Positions 15,702-25,400 of a DNA stretch of 38,109 nucleotides are shown one piece after another. Position 1 is the first letter of the stretch, and every line of letters begins with the position of its first letter. The translations under genes and the position numbers were made by a program. A model generated the notes under the pieces. It ran no database searches. It was given only the letters and a program-made list of their open reading frames with translations, and was not told the DNA's origin. Source of the stretch: CAZJYI01 sp964550025 (GTDB lineage: Bacteria; Verrucomicrobiota; Kiritimatiellia; UBA8416; CAYOBW01); contig CAZJYI010000117.1 in assembly GCA_964550025.1 (NCBI GenBank), forward strand, positions 1 through 38,109, given 5' to 3'.

Positions 15702-17789
15702 ATGAAAGCAACTCTCACGGCAGATTGTGTTGTAGCGCGGGCAACCATGAGCTCTCTTGTCGTGAGCGCCCTTCTCTCTTCAGCGCTCGCGCAGGGCACC
15801 CTTGAGGACTACGAACGTGCGGAAAAGCTCCGCGAGCGTACCCGCAACAAGGTCTTTAAGACCAAGCTCGAACCGCACTGGTTTCCGGATGGGAAGGCCT
15901 TCTGGTACCGCAACAAACTGGCGGGCGGCACACAGGAGGTCATCCGCGTTGACTGCACGACGGGCGAACGGGAAGTCGTTGCCGATCCCGATACGCTGCC
16001 GAAAGCGTCACCACCTGCGAAGAAGAAGGGCAAGCGAAAGCCCGGGCCATCCCGCCGTTCGCCGGATGGGGCGTGGGAAGCCCGGATCAGGGAACACAAC
16101 CTGTTCGTTCACCATCGCGAGTCCGGCGAGGAGTTTGCTCTGACCGAGGATGGGAGCGAAGCGTATCGCATGACCGACCGCGTCTTCTGGTCGCCTGATT
16201 CGAGCAATCTCGTCGTCATGTCCCGCCGACCGGCGCAGGAACACAAGGTGACCGTGGTTGACTCCTCTCCAAAGGACCAGGTTCAGCCCCGCCTGAAGTC
16301 GTACCAGTATCTCAAGCCTGGCGATCGGATCGCCGAACACGGGCTGCGGTTGTTCGATGTGGGGGAGCGCAGGGAGATCTCGATCGACAACGCGCTGTTC
16401 GAGACCCCCTGGGATCTGCGGGACATACGCTGGCGTCCGGACGCCTCCGGGTTCACTTTCGTTTACAACCAGCGCGGTCACCAGGTGCTGCGCCTGCTTT
16501 CCGTGGATGCCGAGACCGGGCGCGTCGATACCGTCATCGACGAACGGAGCGCCACCTTCGTCGACTACAGCCAGAAGTACTTCCTGCACTACCTGGAGGA
16601 TACCGGCGAAGTGTTGTGGATGTCCGAGCGGAGCGGATGGAACCACGTCTATTTCGTCGATGCAAAGACCGGCAAAGTGAAGAACCCGGTTACGCAGGGT
16701 GAATGGGTCGTGCGCAGCGTAGAGACCGTGGATGAGGAGAAACGCCGGATCCGGTTCAAGGCATGCGGTATCCGACCGGGACAGGACCCCTATCACATCC
16801 ACTACGCCCGCGTGAATCTCGACGGAAGCGGGCTGACAATCCTGACCGAGGGTGACGGCACCCACACCATCCAGGTTTCGCCGGACAAGCGCGTGTTTGT
16901 CGACACGTGGTCCCGGGTTGATCAACCGCCGGTCCACGAGCTTCGGCGGTTCGAGGACGGATCGCTGATCTGCGAGCTCGAACGAGCTGACGCCGACGCC
17001 CTTCTCGCCGCGGGATGGAAAGAGCCGGTGCGTTTTGTCGCGAAGGGACGTGACGGCAAGACGGATATTCACGGCATCATCCTGCAGCCGACGAACCTGG
17101 ATCCCGCGAAGAAATACCCGGTCATCGAGCAGATCTACGCAGGTCCTCACGGCTACTTCGTGCCCAAGACATTTCGTACGCTCTACCGCTCACAGGAGCT
17201 GGCGGAGCTCGGTTTCGTCGTTGTCAAAATTGACGGCATGGGAACCAACTGGCGATCCAAGCGCTTTCACGACGTCTGCTGGCGCAATCTAAAAGACTCC
17301 GGGTTCCCCGACCGCATCGCCTGGATGAAGGCGGCGGCGGAGAAGTACCCCTTCATGGATCTGTCGCGCGTCGGGATCTACGGCGGCTCGGCGGGGGGAC
17401 AGAGCGCGTTGGCCGGGATGCTGCTCCACCCCGAGTTCTACAAGGCCGCCGCGGCCGATTGCGGCTGCCACGACAACCGCATGGACAAGATCTGGTGGAA
17501 CGAAGCCTGGATGGGTTGGCCGGTCGGCCCGCACTACGCCGAGAACAGCAACGTCACCCATGCGCACAAGCTCCAGGGCAAGCTGCTGCTCACCGTCGGG
17601 GAGCTCGACACCAATGTCGACCCCGCGTCGACCATGCAGGTGGTAAAGGCCCTCATCAAGGCCGACAAGGACTTCGAGCTGATCGTGTTCCCCGGCAAAG
17701 GACACGGCATCGGCGAAAGCCCATACGGAGTCCGGCGTCGCCGGGATTTCTTCGTCCGACACCTCTGGGGAGTGGAGCCCCGGCAGTAA
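15702..17789 (+). CDS. exported S9 family (dipeptidyl-peptidase IV type) serine peptidase
   Basis: A 695-residue peptidase. The N-terminal two thirds are a DPP-IV type beta-propeller (VFWSPDSSNLVVMSRRP, WRPDASGFTFVYNQRGHQVL, LHYLEDTGEVLWMSERSGWN). The C-terminal alpha/beta hydrolase holds the triad: Ser563 in GIYGGSAGGQSA, Asp636 in VGELDTNVDP and His668 in GKGHGIGE. It would cleave dipeptides or short peptides in the periplasm. The nucleophile elbow reads G-G-S-A-G-G, whereas most S9 members have G-x-S-Y-G-G. A Lys/Arg-rich insert (PPAKKKGKRKPGPSRR) lies near residue 110. Three in-frame starts exist (15651, 15702, 15747) and none has a strong ribosome-binding site; 15702 gives the most reasonable signal peptide, with the hydrophobic core MSSLVVSALLSSALA. 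It may be transcribed separately from the HzsA-like gene, because repeats lie between them. Confidence 0.88.
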   Translation: MKATLTADCVVARATMSSLVVSALLSSALAQGTLEDYERAEKLRERTRNKVFKTKLEPHWFPDGKAFWYRNKLAGGTQEVIRVDCTTGEREVVADPDTLPKASPPAKKKGKRKPGPSRRSPDGAWEARIREHNLFVHHRESGEEFALTEDGSEAYRMTDRVFWSPDSSNLVVMSRRPAQEHKVTVVDSSPKDQVQPRLKSYQYLKPGDRIAEHGLRLFDVGERREISIDNALFETPWDLRDIRWRPDASGFTFVYNQRGHQVLRLLSVDAETGRVDTVIDERSATFVDYSQKYFLHYLEDTGEVLWMSERSGWNHVYFVDAKTGKVKNPVTQGEWVVRSVETVDEEKRRIRFKACGIRPGQDPYHIHYARVNLDGSGLTILTEGDGTHTIQVSPDKRVFVDTWSRVDQPPVHELRRFEDGSLICELERADADALLAAGWKEPVRFVAKGRDGKTDIHGIILQPTNLDPAKKYPVIEQIYAGPHGYFVPKTFRTLYRSQELAELGFVVVKIDGMGTNWRSKRFHDVCWRNLKDSGFPDRIAWMKAAAEKYPFMDLSRVGIYGGSAGGQSALAGMLLHPEFYKAAAADCGCHDNRMDKIWWNEAWMGWPVGPHYAENSNVTHAHKLQGKLLLTVGELDTNVDPASTMQVVKALIKADKDFELIVFPGKGHGIGESPYGVRRRRDFFVRHLWGVEPRQ

Positions 17790-17841
17790 TCCTTCATCAG
17801 ATAGTCCCTGCTGCGGAAGACGGTTCCGGGTGCTTTCACGT

Positions 17842-17896
17842 AGCCCGCTTCCATGTCGCGCCGAAGCTCGGCGAAGGCGGATGCCGGAAGCGGGCT
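17842..17896. repeat. nested inverted repeat
   Basis: AGCCCGCTTCC at 17842-17852 pairs exactly with GGAAGCGGGCT at 17886-17896. Inside lies a second inverted repeat, CGCCGAAGCTCGGCG. Such a 55-base cruciform-forming unit after a gene stop fits a REPIN or a structured 3' end of the peptidase mRNA. Confidence 0.7.
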
Positions 17897-17973
17897 GCAA
17901 CCGGCGCGAAAACGTCTCGCCAGAGGACGCCCTCACGGGCGCACTACGAACGGATGCTCCCCCGTTTGTAGTT

Positions 17974-17987
17974 CCACCGTAAGGTGG
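17974..17987. repeat. small hairpin CCACC-GTAA-GGTGG
   Basis: A 5-bp stem with a GTAA loop, flanked by GTAGTT and CCCC. The CCACC/GGTGG arms resemble those of the hairpin pair at 35529 and 35690, so it may belong to the same REP family. Confidence 0.45.
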
Positions 17988-18059
17988 TCCCCATGTCACG
18001 ATCACGGACGAGCGCAAGAACGGAGATGCGACCTGTCAGTCCGCAACTGCAGGAACATC

Positions 18060-18088
18060 TTGACCGCGCCAACGGCCCCGTGTAGCGT
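18060..18088 (+). promoter_or_regulatory. possible sigma-70-like promoter
   Basis: TTGACC at 18060-18065 and TAGCGT at 18083-18088 are separated by 17 bases, upstream of the glycine-rich gene. The -35 is close to consensus and the -10 is poor. It is tentative, based only on spacing and position. Confidence 0.2.
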
Positions 18089-18149
18089 CACAATTTGTGT
18101 GCCAACGCGCGTGAAAGAGACGTTTCCGAGCAGGAAGAAAGGAGAAACC

Positions 18150-19391
18150 ATGAGAGCGATTTGGACTCTAGTGGCGGTTCTGATGTGTGCGGGTGTTGCG
18201 GTGGCGGAGATCAACGTTTTATCCGACGGGTCGGATAGGGAGCTGTACGTCACGAGCAACACGGTATGGGAGATCGACCTGTCGGAGGCGGTGACCGGAA
18301 ACTGGGACGACGACAACAGCGCCAATTACGGCAAGGGTATCTACGACTCCAACATGTGGGCCGTCGTGTTCAAGTACTCGAACGTGGTCGTGGAAACAGA
18401 CGCCGAAGTCACCTTCAAGAACCACCCCAGCCGCGCACCGGTCGTGTGGCTGGTGAGCGGGGATGTGACCATTGACGGGACGGTCGGCCTCGATGGGGAC
18501 AACTACGTTCCGTCGCCAGGACTGGCCGAGCCGGGACCGGGCGGGTTCCGGGGCGGGATGGGCAGGTACTCAGCCGCGTGGGTTCAAGCGTCCGGATTCG
18601 GCCCCGGTGGTGCCCGGCCTGCATATGCAGGCAGCTATGGTACCAAGGGGCAGCATACCAGTCATACCGCCGACCCATACGGGAATCCCTCCCTCGTGCC
18701 GCTAATCGGCGGCTCGGGCGGAGCTGGGGGCACTCGCGGCGTTGTGGGCGGAGGAGGAGCAGGCGGCGGCGCCATTCTCATCGCATGCGCCAACACCCTA
18801 ACGGTAGATGGCGTGGTGAGAGCAGACGGCGGAGCTGGCGACGGCGATACCAATGCTGGTGGCGGAGGCAGCGGAGGCGGGATTCGCCTGGTTGCCGACA
18901 CACTCTCCGGAGGGGGAGTTGTACAGGCCAACGGTGGGTATGGTCGCCACTATCGTGGTGGCATGGGCCGCATCCGCATCGAGTACGAAACACACGACGA
19001 CACGATAGACGCCGCGCCAGACGCGAGCGTCTTTGAACTGCAAGGACTGGAGCCGGCGATCTGGCTTCCGGAGGACGGACCCCGCGTGAAGATCGTCTCG
19101 ATCGGCGGCGAGACGGTGCCTGACGATCCGCGCGCCAATCTCGGCACGGGCGCGCCTGACGTGATGTTGGCGGAAACGAATCTGGCGACAGTGCTGGTGG
19201 AAACCGAGAACGTTCATACGAACTCCCTGGTCCAGATTCGCGTAACCTCGCGCGGCAACGCGAGTCACTTGACCCGCGACGCGGCGGTGACGCAGATCGT
19301 CAGCACGGACCCGTTGGTGGTCCGCTGGACGGCTAACGTGCCGGTCACCACGGGCAGTTCGGCGTTGCAGGTCAAAGTGGTGAAGCCTTAG
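18150..19391 (+). CDS. secreted glycine-rich surface protein
   Basis: A 413-residue protein with a good ribosome-binding site (AAAGGAG) and a signal peptide (MRAIWTLVAVLMCAGVAVA, cleaved before EIN). The N-terminal 100 residues are a beta-rich domain that includes PVVWLVSGDVTIDGTVGLDG. Residues about 125-280 are Gly-rich and contain repeated units of the form ANGGxGxxxxGGGGSGGG, alternating with short strands (AILIACANTLTVDGVVRADG, IRLVADTLSGGGVVQANGG), as in beta-helix-like glycine-rich secreted proteins of PVC bacteria and myxobacteria. Residues about 300-413 form another beta domain (PRVKIVSIGGETVP to LVVRWTANVPVTTGSSALQV). No catalytic motif or membrane anchor is seen. Only 51 bases separate it from the giant gene, so both are probably co-transcribed and may form one extracellular structure. 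The function is unknown. Confidence 0.8.
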   Translation: MRAIWTLVAVLMCAGVAVAEINVLSDGSDRELYVTSNTVWEIDLSEAVTGNWDDDNSANYGKGIYDSNMWAVVFKYSNVVVETDAEVTFKNHPSRAPVVWLVSGDVTIDGTVGLDGDNYVPSPGLAEPGPGGFRGGMGRYSAAWVQASGFGPGGARPAYAGSYGTKGQHTSHTADPYGNPSLVPLIGGSGGAGGTRGVVGGGGAGGGAILIACANTLTVDGVVRADGGAGDGDTNAGGGGSGGGIRLVADTLSGGGVVQANGGYGRHYRGGMGRIRIEYETHDDTIDAAPDASVFELQGLEPAIWLPEDGPRVKIVSIGGETVPDDPRANLGTGAPDVMLAETNLATVLVETENVHTNSLVQIRVTSRGNASHLTRDAAVTQIVSTDPLVVRWTANVPVTTGSSALQVKVVKP

Positions 19392-19430
19392 CGACGTTCG
19401 GATCGCAACCGGTCCGAGGGAGCCGTTGCG

Positions 19431-19445
19431 AAAGGGGACCGCGTG
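19431..19445 (+). promoter_or_regulatory. ribosome-binding site deciding a GTG start of the giant gene
   Basis: AAAGGGG at 19431-19437 lies 5 bases ahead of the GTG at 19443. This supports the GTG as the start of the giant protein rather than an internal ATG 13 codons later, which lacks such a site. Confidence 0.65.
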
Positions 19446-22400
19446 TTCAAACGCTTTCAGGTCGTACCGAATGGTATCCGGATGCTGAGCCTTGCCGCGC
19501 TCGCGGCGGCATGGGGTCCGGCAGGGACCGGCTTCGCCGCGGAAACCAACATTGTGCTGGTGAAGGAGGCGTCTTCGCGGGAGGTCTCGATATCCGTCGG
19601 CGCCGCGCGCACACCAGCCTATCCCGAGGCCATCTCGCGTGAGGTATCGCTCTTCGTCGGCGCCACGGCAACGCCGGCCTATGCCCAATCCTACTCCCGC
19701 GAGGTAAGCGTTCTCGTCTCGACGCCCGCCGTTCCCGAGCGGATAGCAACGCTCACCGTGGACATCTCGCCGGCCGGTGACTCGGCAACGCTGGATTGGG
19801 GCGGATACAGTGAACCGACGCAGCGCGACGTCTTGCGCTACGACATCTACGTATCCGACCAGCCGTTCAGCGATGTGTCGGCCATGACGGCCTACACAAG
19901 CGTCGCGGCCGGAGTCTCGTCAATCTTTCTCGATGGGCTGCCGCCGTGGCAGGATCGCTATTTCGCCGTCGTGGCCGTTGACGCACTGGGGGGCTTCGAC
20001 CCGGTTGTTGAGTACGCTGCCGGCTACGTGCTTGCGCCGCAGGCTATCTCCCGTGAGGTGTCGCTGTTCGTCGGTGCGGAAGAGACACCTTCGTACGCGC
20101 AGGTCTCTTCCCGGGAAGTGAGCGTTCTCGTCTCCACGCCGAGCGTCCCCGAGGCGGTGACGACGCTCAACGTTCTCGCCACGCCGGGCGGGGACTCGGC
20201 AACATTGGATTGGAGCGGATACAGCGAACCGACGCAGCACGACGTCGTGCGCTACGACATCTACATGTCCGGCCAAGCGTTCAGCGACGTCACGGGCATG
20301 ACGCCGTACACAAACGTGTCGCCCGGGACGTTCGCCATCACACTCGATGGGCTGCCCCCGTGGCGGGATCACTATTTCGCCGTCGTTGCCGTGGACGCGC
20401 TGGGCGGCTTCAATCCCATTGTCCAGTATCGTGCGGCTTACGTTCTCGCCAAGGAGGCGATTTCGAGGGAGGTGTCGCTGTCTGTCGGCGCGGGGGACAC
20501 GCCAACGTACCAATACGCGTTCTCCCGTGAGGTATCCGTGCTGGTCCCGGATGCTGCCGCCCCGGATCCGGTCACCTACCCGCAATGCCCCTTTTCGGCC
20601 GAAGCGTCCGTCTCCGCCTACGGGGCTCTCGATCTGGACTGGTCCTATTACGAAGAGGGTGCCCAGCGGGATGTGGCTCGATACCGCATCTACGCGAGTC
20701 AGAACGGCCACTACAGCAACGTGTCCGGCATGGAGCCTTTCGCCTACGTTCCGGCCGGCACGAAGCGCTTCACGTTGACGGGACTGACCGGCGGCGAGAT
20801 CTACTTTGTGACCGTGGTCGCGGAGGATGCCCTGCGTAATTGGAATCCGAACGTTGCTTCGTCCGAAGCACAAGCATCGCAGGGTGGCCTGGGAGAGGCG
20901 CGGGACCTGGCCGTTGCCTGCTATAGCAACACGCTGCGCTTCACATGGCAGCCGCCAAACGTGGGCTCGAATTTTCTGGAGAGCTTTCGCGCATACCTGG
21001 GTGAGCCGGGTGAGACGCCGGCGCCGATCACGCTGGCCAAAACGACAACGGTATATGAAGCAACGGGGCTACTGTCGGCACACGGGTATTGGTTCCGGCT
21101 CACGACGGTGGACCGGTTCGGCAACGAGAGCAGCGGCGTCTCGTTGATGGGGGCCACGCTGTTGCCGAACCCGACGAACGTCACGGCGGTGGCGTTCGAC
21201 CGAAGCGCGCGGCTGGATTGGGATGCGGTTCAGCCGCCGGAACTGGTGAAGCACTACGCGGTGTACCAGGCGCAGACGCCGTTCAACAGTGTCACCGGCA
21301 TGACGCCGCGGCTGACCTGGCAGGGAACGGGCGGAACGGTCGACGTACTGACAAACGGCGCGACGTACTACTTCGGCGTCGTGGCCGTCAACGTCTCCGA
21401 CGGTTTCGACCCAACCGTATCGAGCGTCTCCGTCGTGCCCGCGCCCGACATCCGGGGCCCGACGCTCTCGGACGCGCGGTTCGCCGGCGACGCGCTGACG
21501 AACGGGCTCGTCATCCGCTCCCCCGGCTCGTTGTCCGTTCGCGCGCAGGACAAGTCGGAGGTCGATCGTGTGGAGTTTTTCGTTGATGATGTGCTGATCG
21601 GGCGTGACGTTTCGGGAGCTCGGGGTTACTATTCCGCTCACTGGAACGTCACGCGGGCAGACGACGGTCCGCGCGTGGTGCGGATCGACGGATACGACAC
21701 GCTGGACAACCGGGCGGCGATCTCCAACGGCATCACCGTGGCTTTCTACTCCGCACTCCCGCCCACGATTACCGGCGCGACGTGGACACCGATGACGGGA
21801 GACACCTCGACGGTCTTCACGCTGGAAGCAGACGTCCTGCACCCCGACGGGATGCCTGTCACCGGCGTGGTGGCTGTCGTGAGCGGGGAAACGTTCGCCA
21901 TGCCGCTGGTGGCGGGGGCCGCGTCGAACGGAACGTTCGCGATCAGCACCTCGCTCAGCGCGCGCGTACACACGTACCACGTCGTGGCCGTGAGTGAGAA
22001 CGGGCAGAGCACCCGCTATCCCGCCGAGGGCGAAGCCGCGGGGCCGCACGTGCACGTCCCGCCCGTTCTGGACCAGCCGAGCTTCGCCCCGCCCAGTCCC
22101 ACGGACAAGGCGCCCTGCCGCTTTGAAGTTCGTTACGCGGATGTCGATGGGGACGAACCCCAACGGGTCGAGCTCGTGCTTGACGGCGTGCCGCGGCGGA
22201 TGGCGCCGACACAGGGCAAGGCCCATACGGCGCGCTACGGATGGTCGGGACGCTTGTCACCGGGTGTGCACACCTATGCGTTCCGGACGACCGACGCCTT
22301 CGGCCATAGCGCGCGCCTGCCGGCGAGCGGTGAGTTTTCTACGCCTGCCGTCCGCAATCTCCCGCCCGTGATTGCGCTGACCATCGACCCGGTCGCGACG

Positions 22401-25400
22401 CGCGTACCGCATCTCGATGTGGAACTCGAGGCCGACGAGCCCCTGGTCGCGGCGCCGCTGGTCAGCGCGTGCGATACGAACGGCACAATGTACCCCGTTG
22501 TTGCCGGCCCCGTGGTCTCCAACCGGTACAGCTTCTCCGCGGACCTGACCGGCATGCCGGAGGGGGACGGTATCCTCTCGTTCCGCGCCACCGACCTGGA
22601 CGGGGCAGGCGCCACCGGGGACGGTCAGTTCCGCTACGATCTGACGCCGCCCGTGTGCGAGCCCTCCATCGCGAACGGGCAGGTCGCCGCCGGGTCGAAC
22701 CACGTGTTGGTCACGCCGTCCGAACCGCTGGCCGGCGTCCCGCTCATGGCAGCCCGGGACCGGGCTGGCCAACCACTGCCGTGCACCTACGCGGGGAGGG
22801 ACAGCGAAGCGTACGCGTTCACCATGGTCGTGGATCCCGCAACGGCCGCGGAAGGAACGGGCACGGTAACCGTGACCGCCGTGGACCTGGCCGGTCATAC
22901 CGGCGCGACACACCGAACCTTCGTCGTGGATACGGGTGCGCCCAGCCTGTATGTCGAGACGCCCGACTACTTCGGCCCCGGCCTGCACGCGGTCACAGCG
23001 AGGGTGGACGACGCCCTCTGCGAGCCGCCGACCTTGTCCGTGCTCGATGCCACGGGACTGCCGCTGCGGGTCTACGGGCCGACGAGCGCGGGCACCAGTC
23101 ACACTTTCCGCGTCTACGTCGCCCGGGATACGGCAGAGGGGGATGCGACGCTCACAGCCCGGGTTACTGACCCGGCGGGCAACGCGGAACAGGTGACACG
23201 AACCGTGCGCGTCGATACGACCGCGCCGGAACTGACCCTCGTGACAGTCCCCTCCCCGCCGGTCTCCGGCAGCAACCTGGTGATACGCGTGACTACCGAC
23301 GAAGCCTTGCGGGCGGCGCCGGAATTGATGGCCTCGCTGGACGGGGTATCCCCGCTGCCGCTGCCGCCGCCAACCGTGACCGGCGGCGTCTTTACGTGGG
23401 CATGCGCGTTTGATGAGGCCGCCGTTTTCACGGCGAGCGGCACGGACCTCGCGGGCAACGTCGGAGAGACTCGCCTGACCTATGCGGATGTCGAGGTGAA
23501 GCCCGAGGACATTCGCTTCTCCGACCTGATTGGCGAAGGGCGGGTCGTCATCATGACGACACGCGTATCCAACGTGGGCGCGGCGCGTGTCGAGCGTGTG
23601 CCGGTCTCCGTGCGGGCGCGCATGCCGAACACCGCCCGCGTTTTGCTCCTGGATACCAACGTGACGCTTGCCGCGGGACAGGCCGCGGAGCTCGCGGTCT
23701 CATGGCCGACGCACGCCCAGGGCACGGCTCCCGTCGTCGAGGTTCTCGTCGATCCCGACGATCGGCTGCTCGAAACCAACGAAGCGAACAACCTGGCCCT
23801 GCGCGGCGTTTCGGCGGTGCGCACCTTCTTCTCCCCCGCCACGCTCATCCGCGGGGGCGCCGTCCGGACGGCCGAAGCACTGGTCTACGACAGCGGCTCG
23901 CTGCGCGTTCTGGGCGACGGCGACGTGAACATGTCCGCCCGGGTCGAGAATGCGGCGGAGACGGTGGTCGGCGGACCTTGGACCGCGACGTACGCGACCA
24001 ATACGCAACGTTTCCAGGTCACGCTCGACCCGGCCGCGCTGCTGCTTCCCGTCGGGGAATACGAGCTGGTGTGGGACATCGAAGAGGCGGGCGGCGTACA
24101 TCGCCTCACGCGTACGGATCTTCTCGTCATTGACGATTTCACGATCACACTCCTTGCGGACCGCGCGATCTACAACCGCGGCGAACCGGTCGAGCTCTCG
24201 GGTGAAGTGAGGGATACCATGGGGCGGCCCGTCAGCGACGCAGCCGTGTCGCTGAGGATGCTCGCGCGCTACGGTCAGCGGGAATTCCGGATCGTGACGG
24301 AAAATGGCGGCTCCTACCGCTACGTCTATGAGCCGTCGCTGTATGAGGCAGCGGACTACGCGGTAACGGGCACGGTCGTTCATGCCGGCATTGAGCGCAC
24401 GAGTGCGCCGGTCTCGTTCACCATCCTCGGACTGGCCATGGACGGCTTCAGCGGGACCTGGAACCTGTACACGGGAGACACCGGCACGCGCCCGTACCGG
24501 CTGCGGAACACCGGGGAACACGACCTGACTGGCGTGGCGGCCAGCCTGGAACGCCTGGGCGGCACAATGAACAGCGGCGCGTCGCTCGACGACAACGGTC
24601 TGCCAGCCACACTGGCTCCCGGCGAAACGGGAGACGTGCGACTCATCGTGCCGCAGCTCTCAGAGGAGGGGCGCGAAGGCCTGCGTGTTGTCGTGCGGAG
24701 TGACGAGGGCGCAGAGGCATCCTGCGAGCTGGAGCTGATCGTCTCCGCCGGAAATGCCCGCCTGGTGTTCGAGCCCGACTTCCTGGAGACAACCACGGCG
24801 TTGGACACACCCGTGACGCAGGAGGTCGTGCTGCGCAACCTGGGCGGCACGAACGCTCGCGACGTCGTGCTCAGCGCCGACAACCCGGACTGGATCAGCC
24901 TGCACGGGGTGGGCGCCATCGGCACGCTCGCGGCAACCCGCGGACTGGCGGACCATGGCTTCGGGCTCTACCCGCACGGTTCGCTGCTGGGACGCGTTGG
25001 AACGAACGGACCCGTCTTCGCGGTAACGAACGGGACGCGGCGGGTGGCGACGGTCACGGGCGAGATTCAGTTCCGGGTCAACGAAGCCGACGGCGCGGTG
25101 GCGAACAACGGCGGGGCTCTGGACGTCGTGTGCAGCGGTCCCATGAGGGACGGCTTTCAGCATGTGCTGGTGGACGCGACCGCGGGGTGGCAGACCAGCG
25201 GAGTCGATGTGATCACCCACGAGCCAATAGACTTCGGCGTCGCCGGAAGCTGGCGGCCCGAACCGGGCGTTTCACGCGATGCCGACGGGCGCGGCGTGCA
25301 CGTCTTCTCGATCACGTGGAATCCAACCAACCCGGCGCTGGCATCGGCCGGCGTGCCGGCCGATTGGGCGGTCAGGGCCGCGTCGCCGGGAATGGCGGAT

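Larger units (their letters stand above)
17790..18149. other. 360-bp intergenic region rich in palindromes
   Basis: No gene is visible. From left to right the region holds a nested inverted repeat at 17842-17896, a short inverted repeat near 17916-17933 (CGCCCTCACGGGCG), a CCACC/GGTGG hairpin at 17974-17987, and then about 160 bases of less structured sequence leading to the glycine-rich gene. The last part should hold the promoter of the glycine-rich plus giant unit. Confidence 0.6.

Noticed and set aside
19575..20537. CRISPR-like array at the SREVS repeats
   Set aside because: The repeats are in frame within a long coding region, are diverged at DNA level, and the spacers encode conserved protein.
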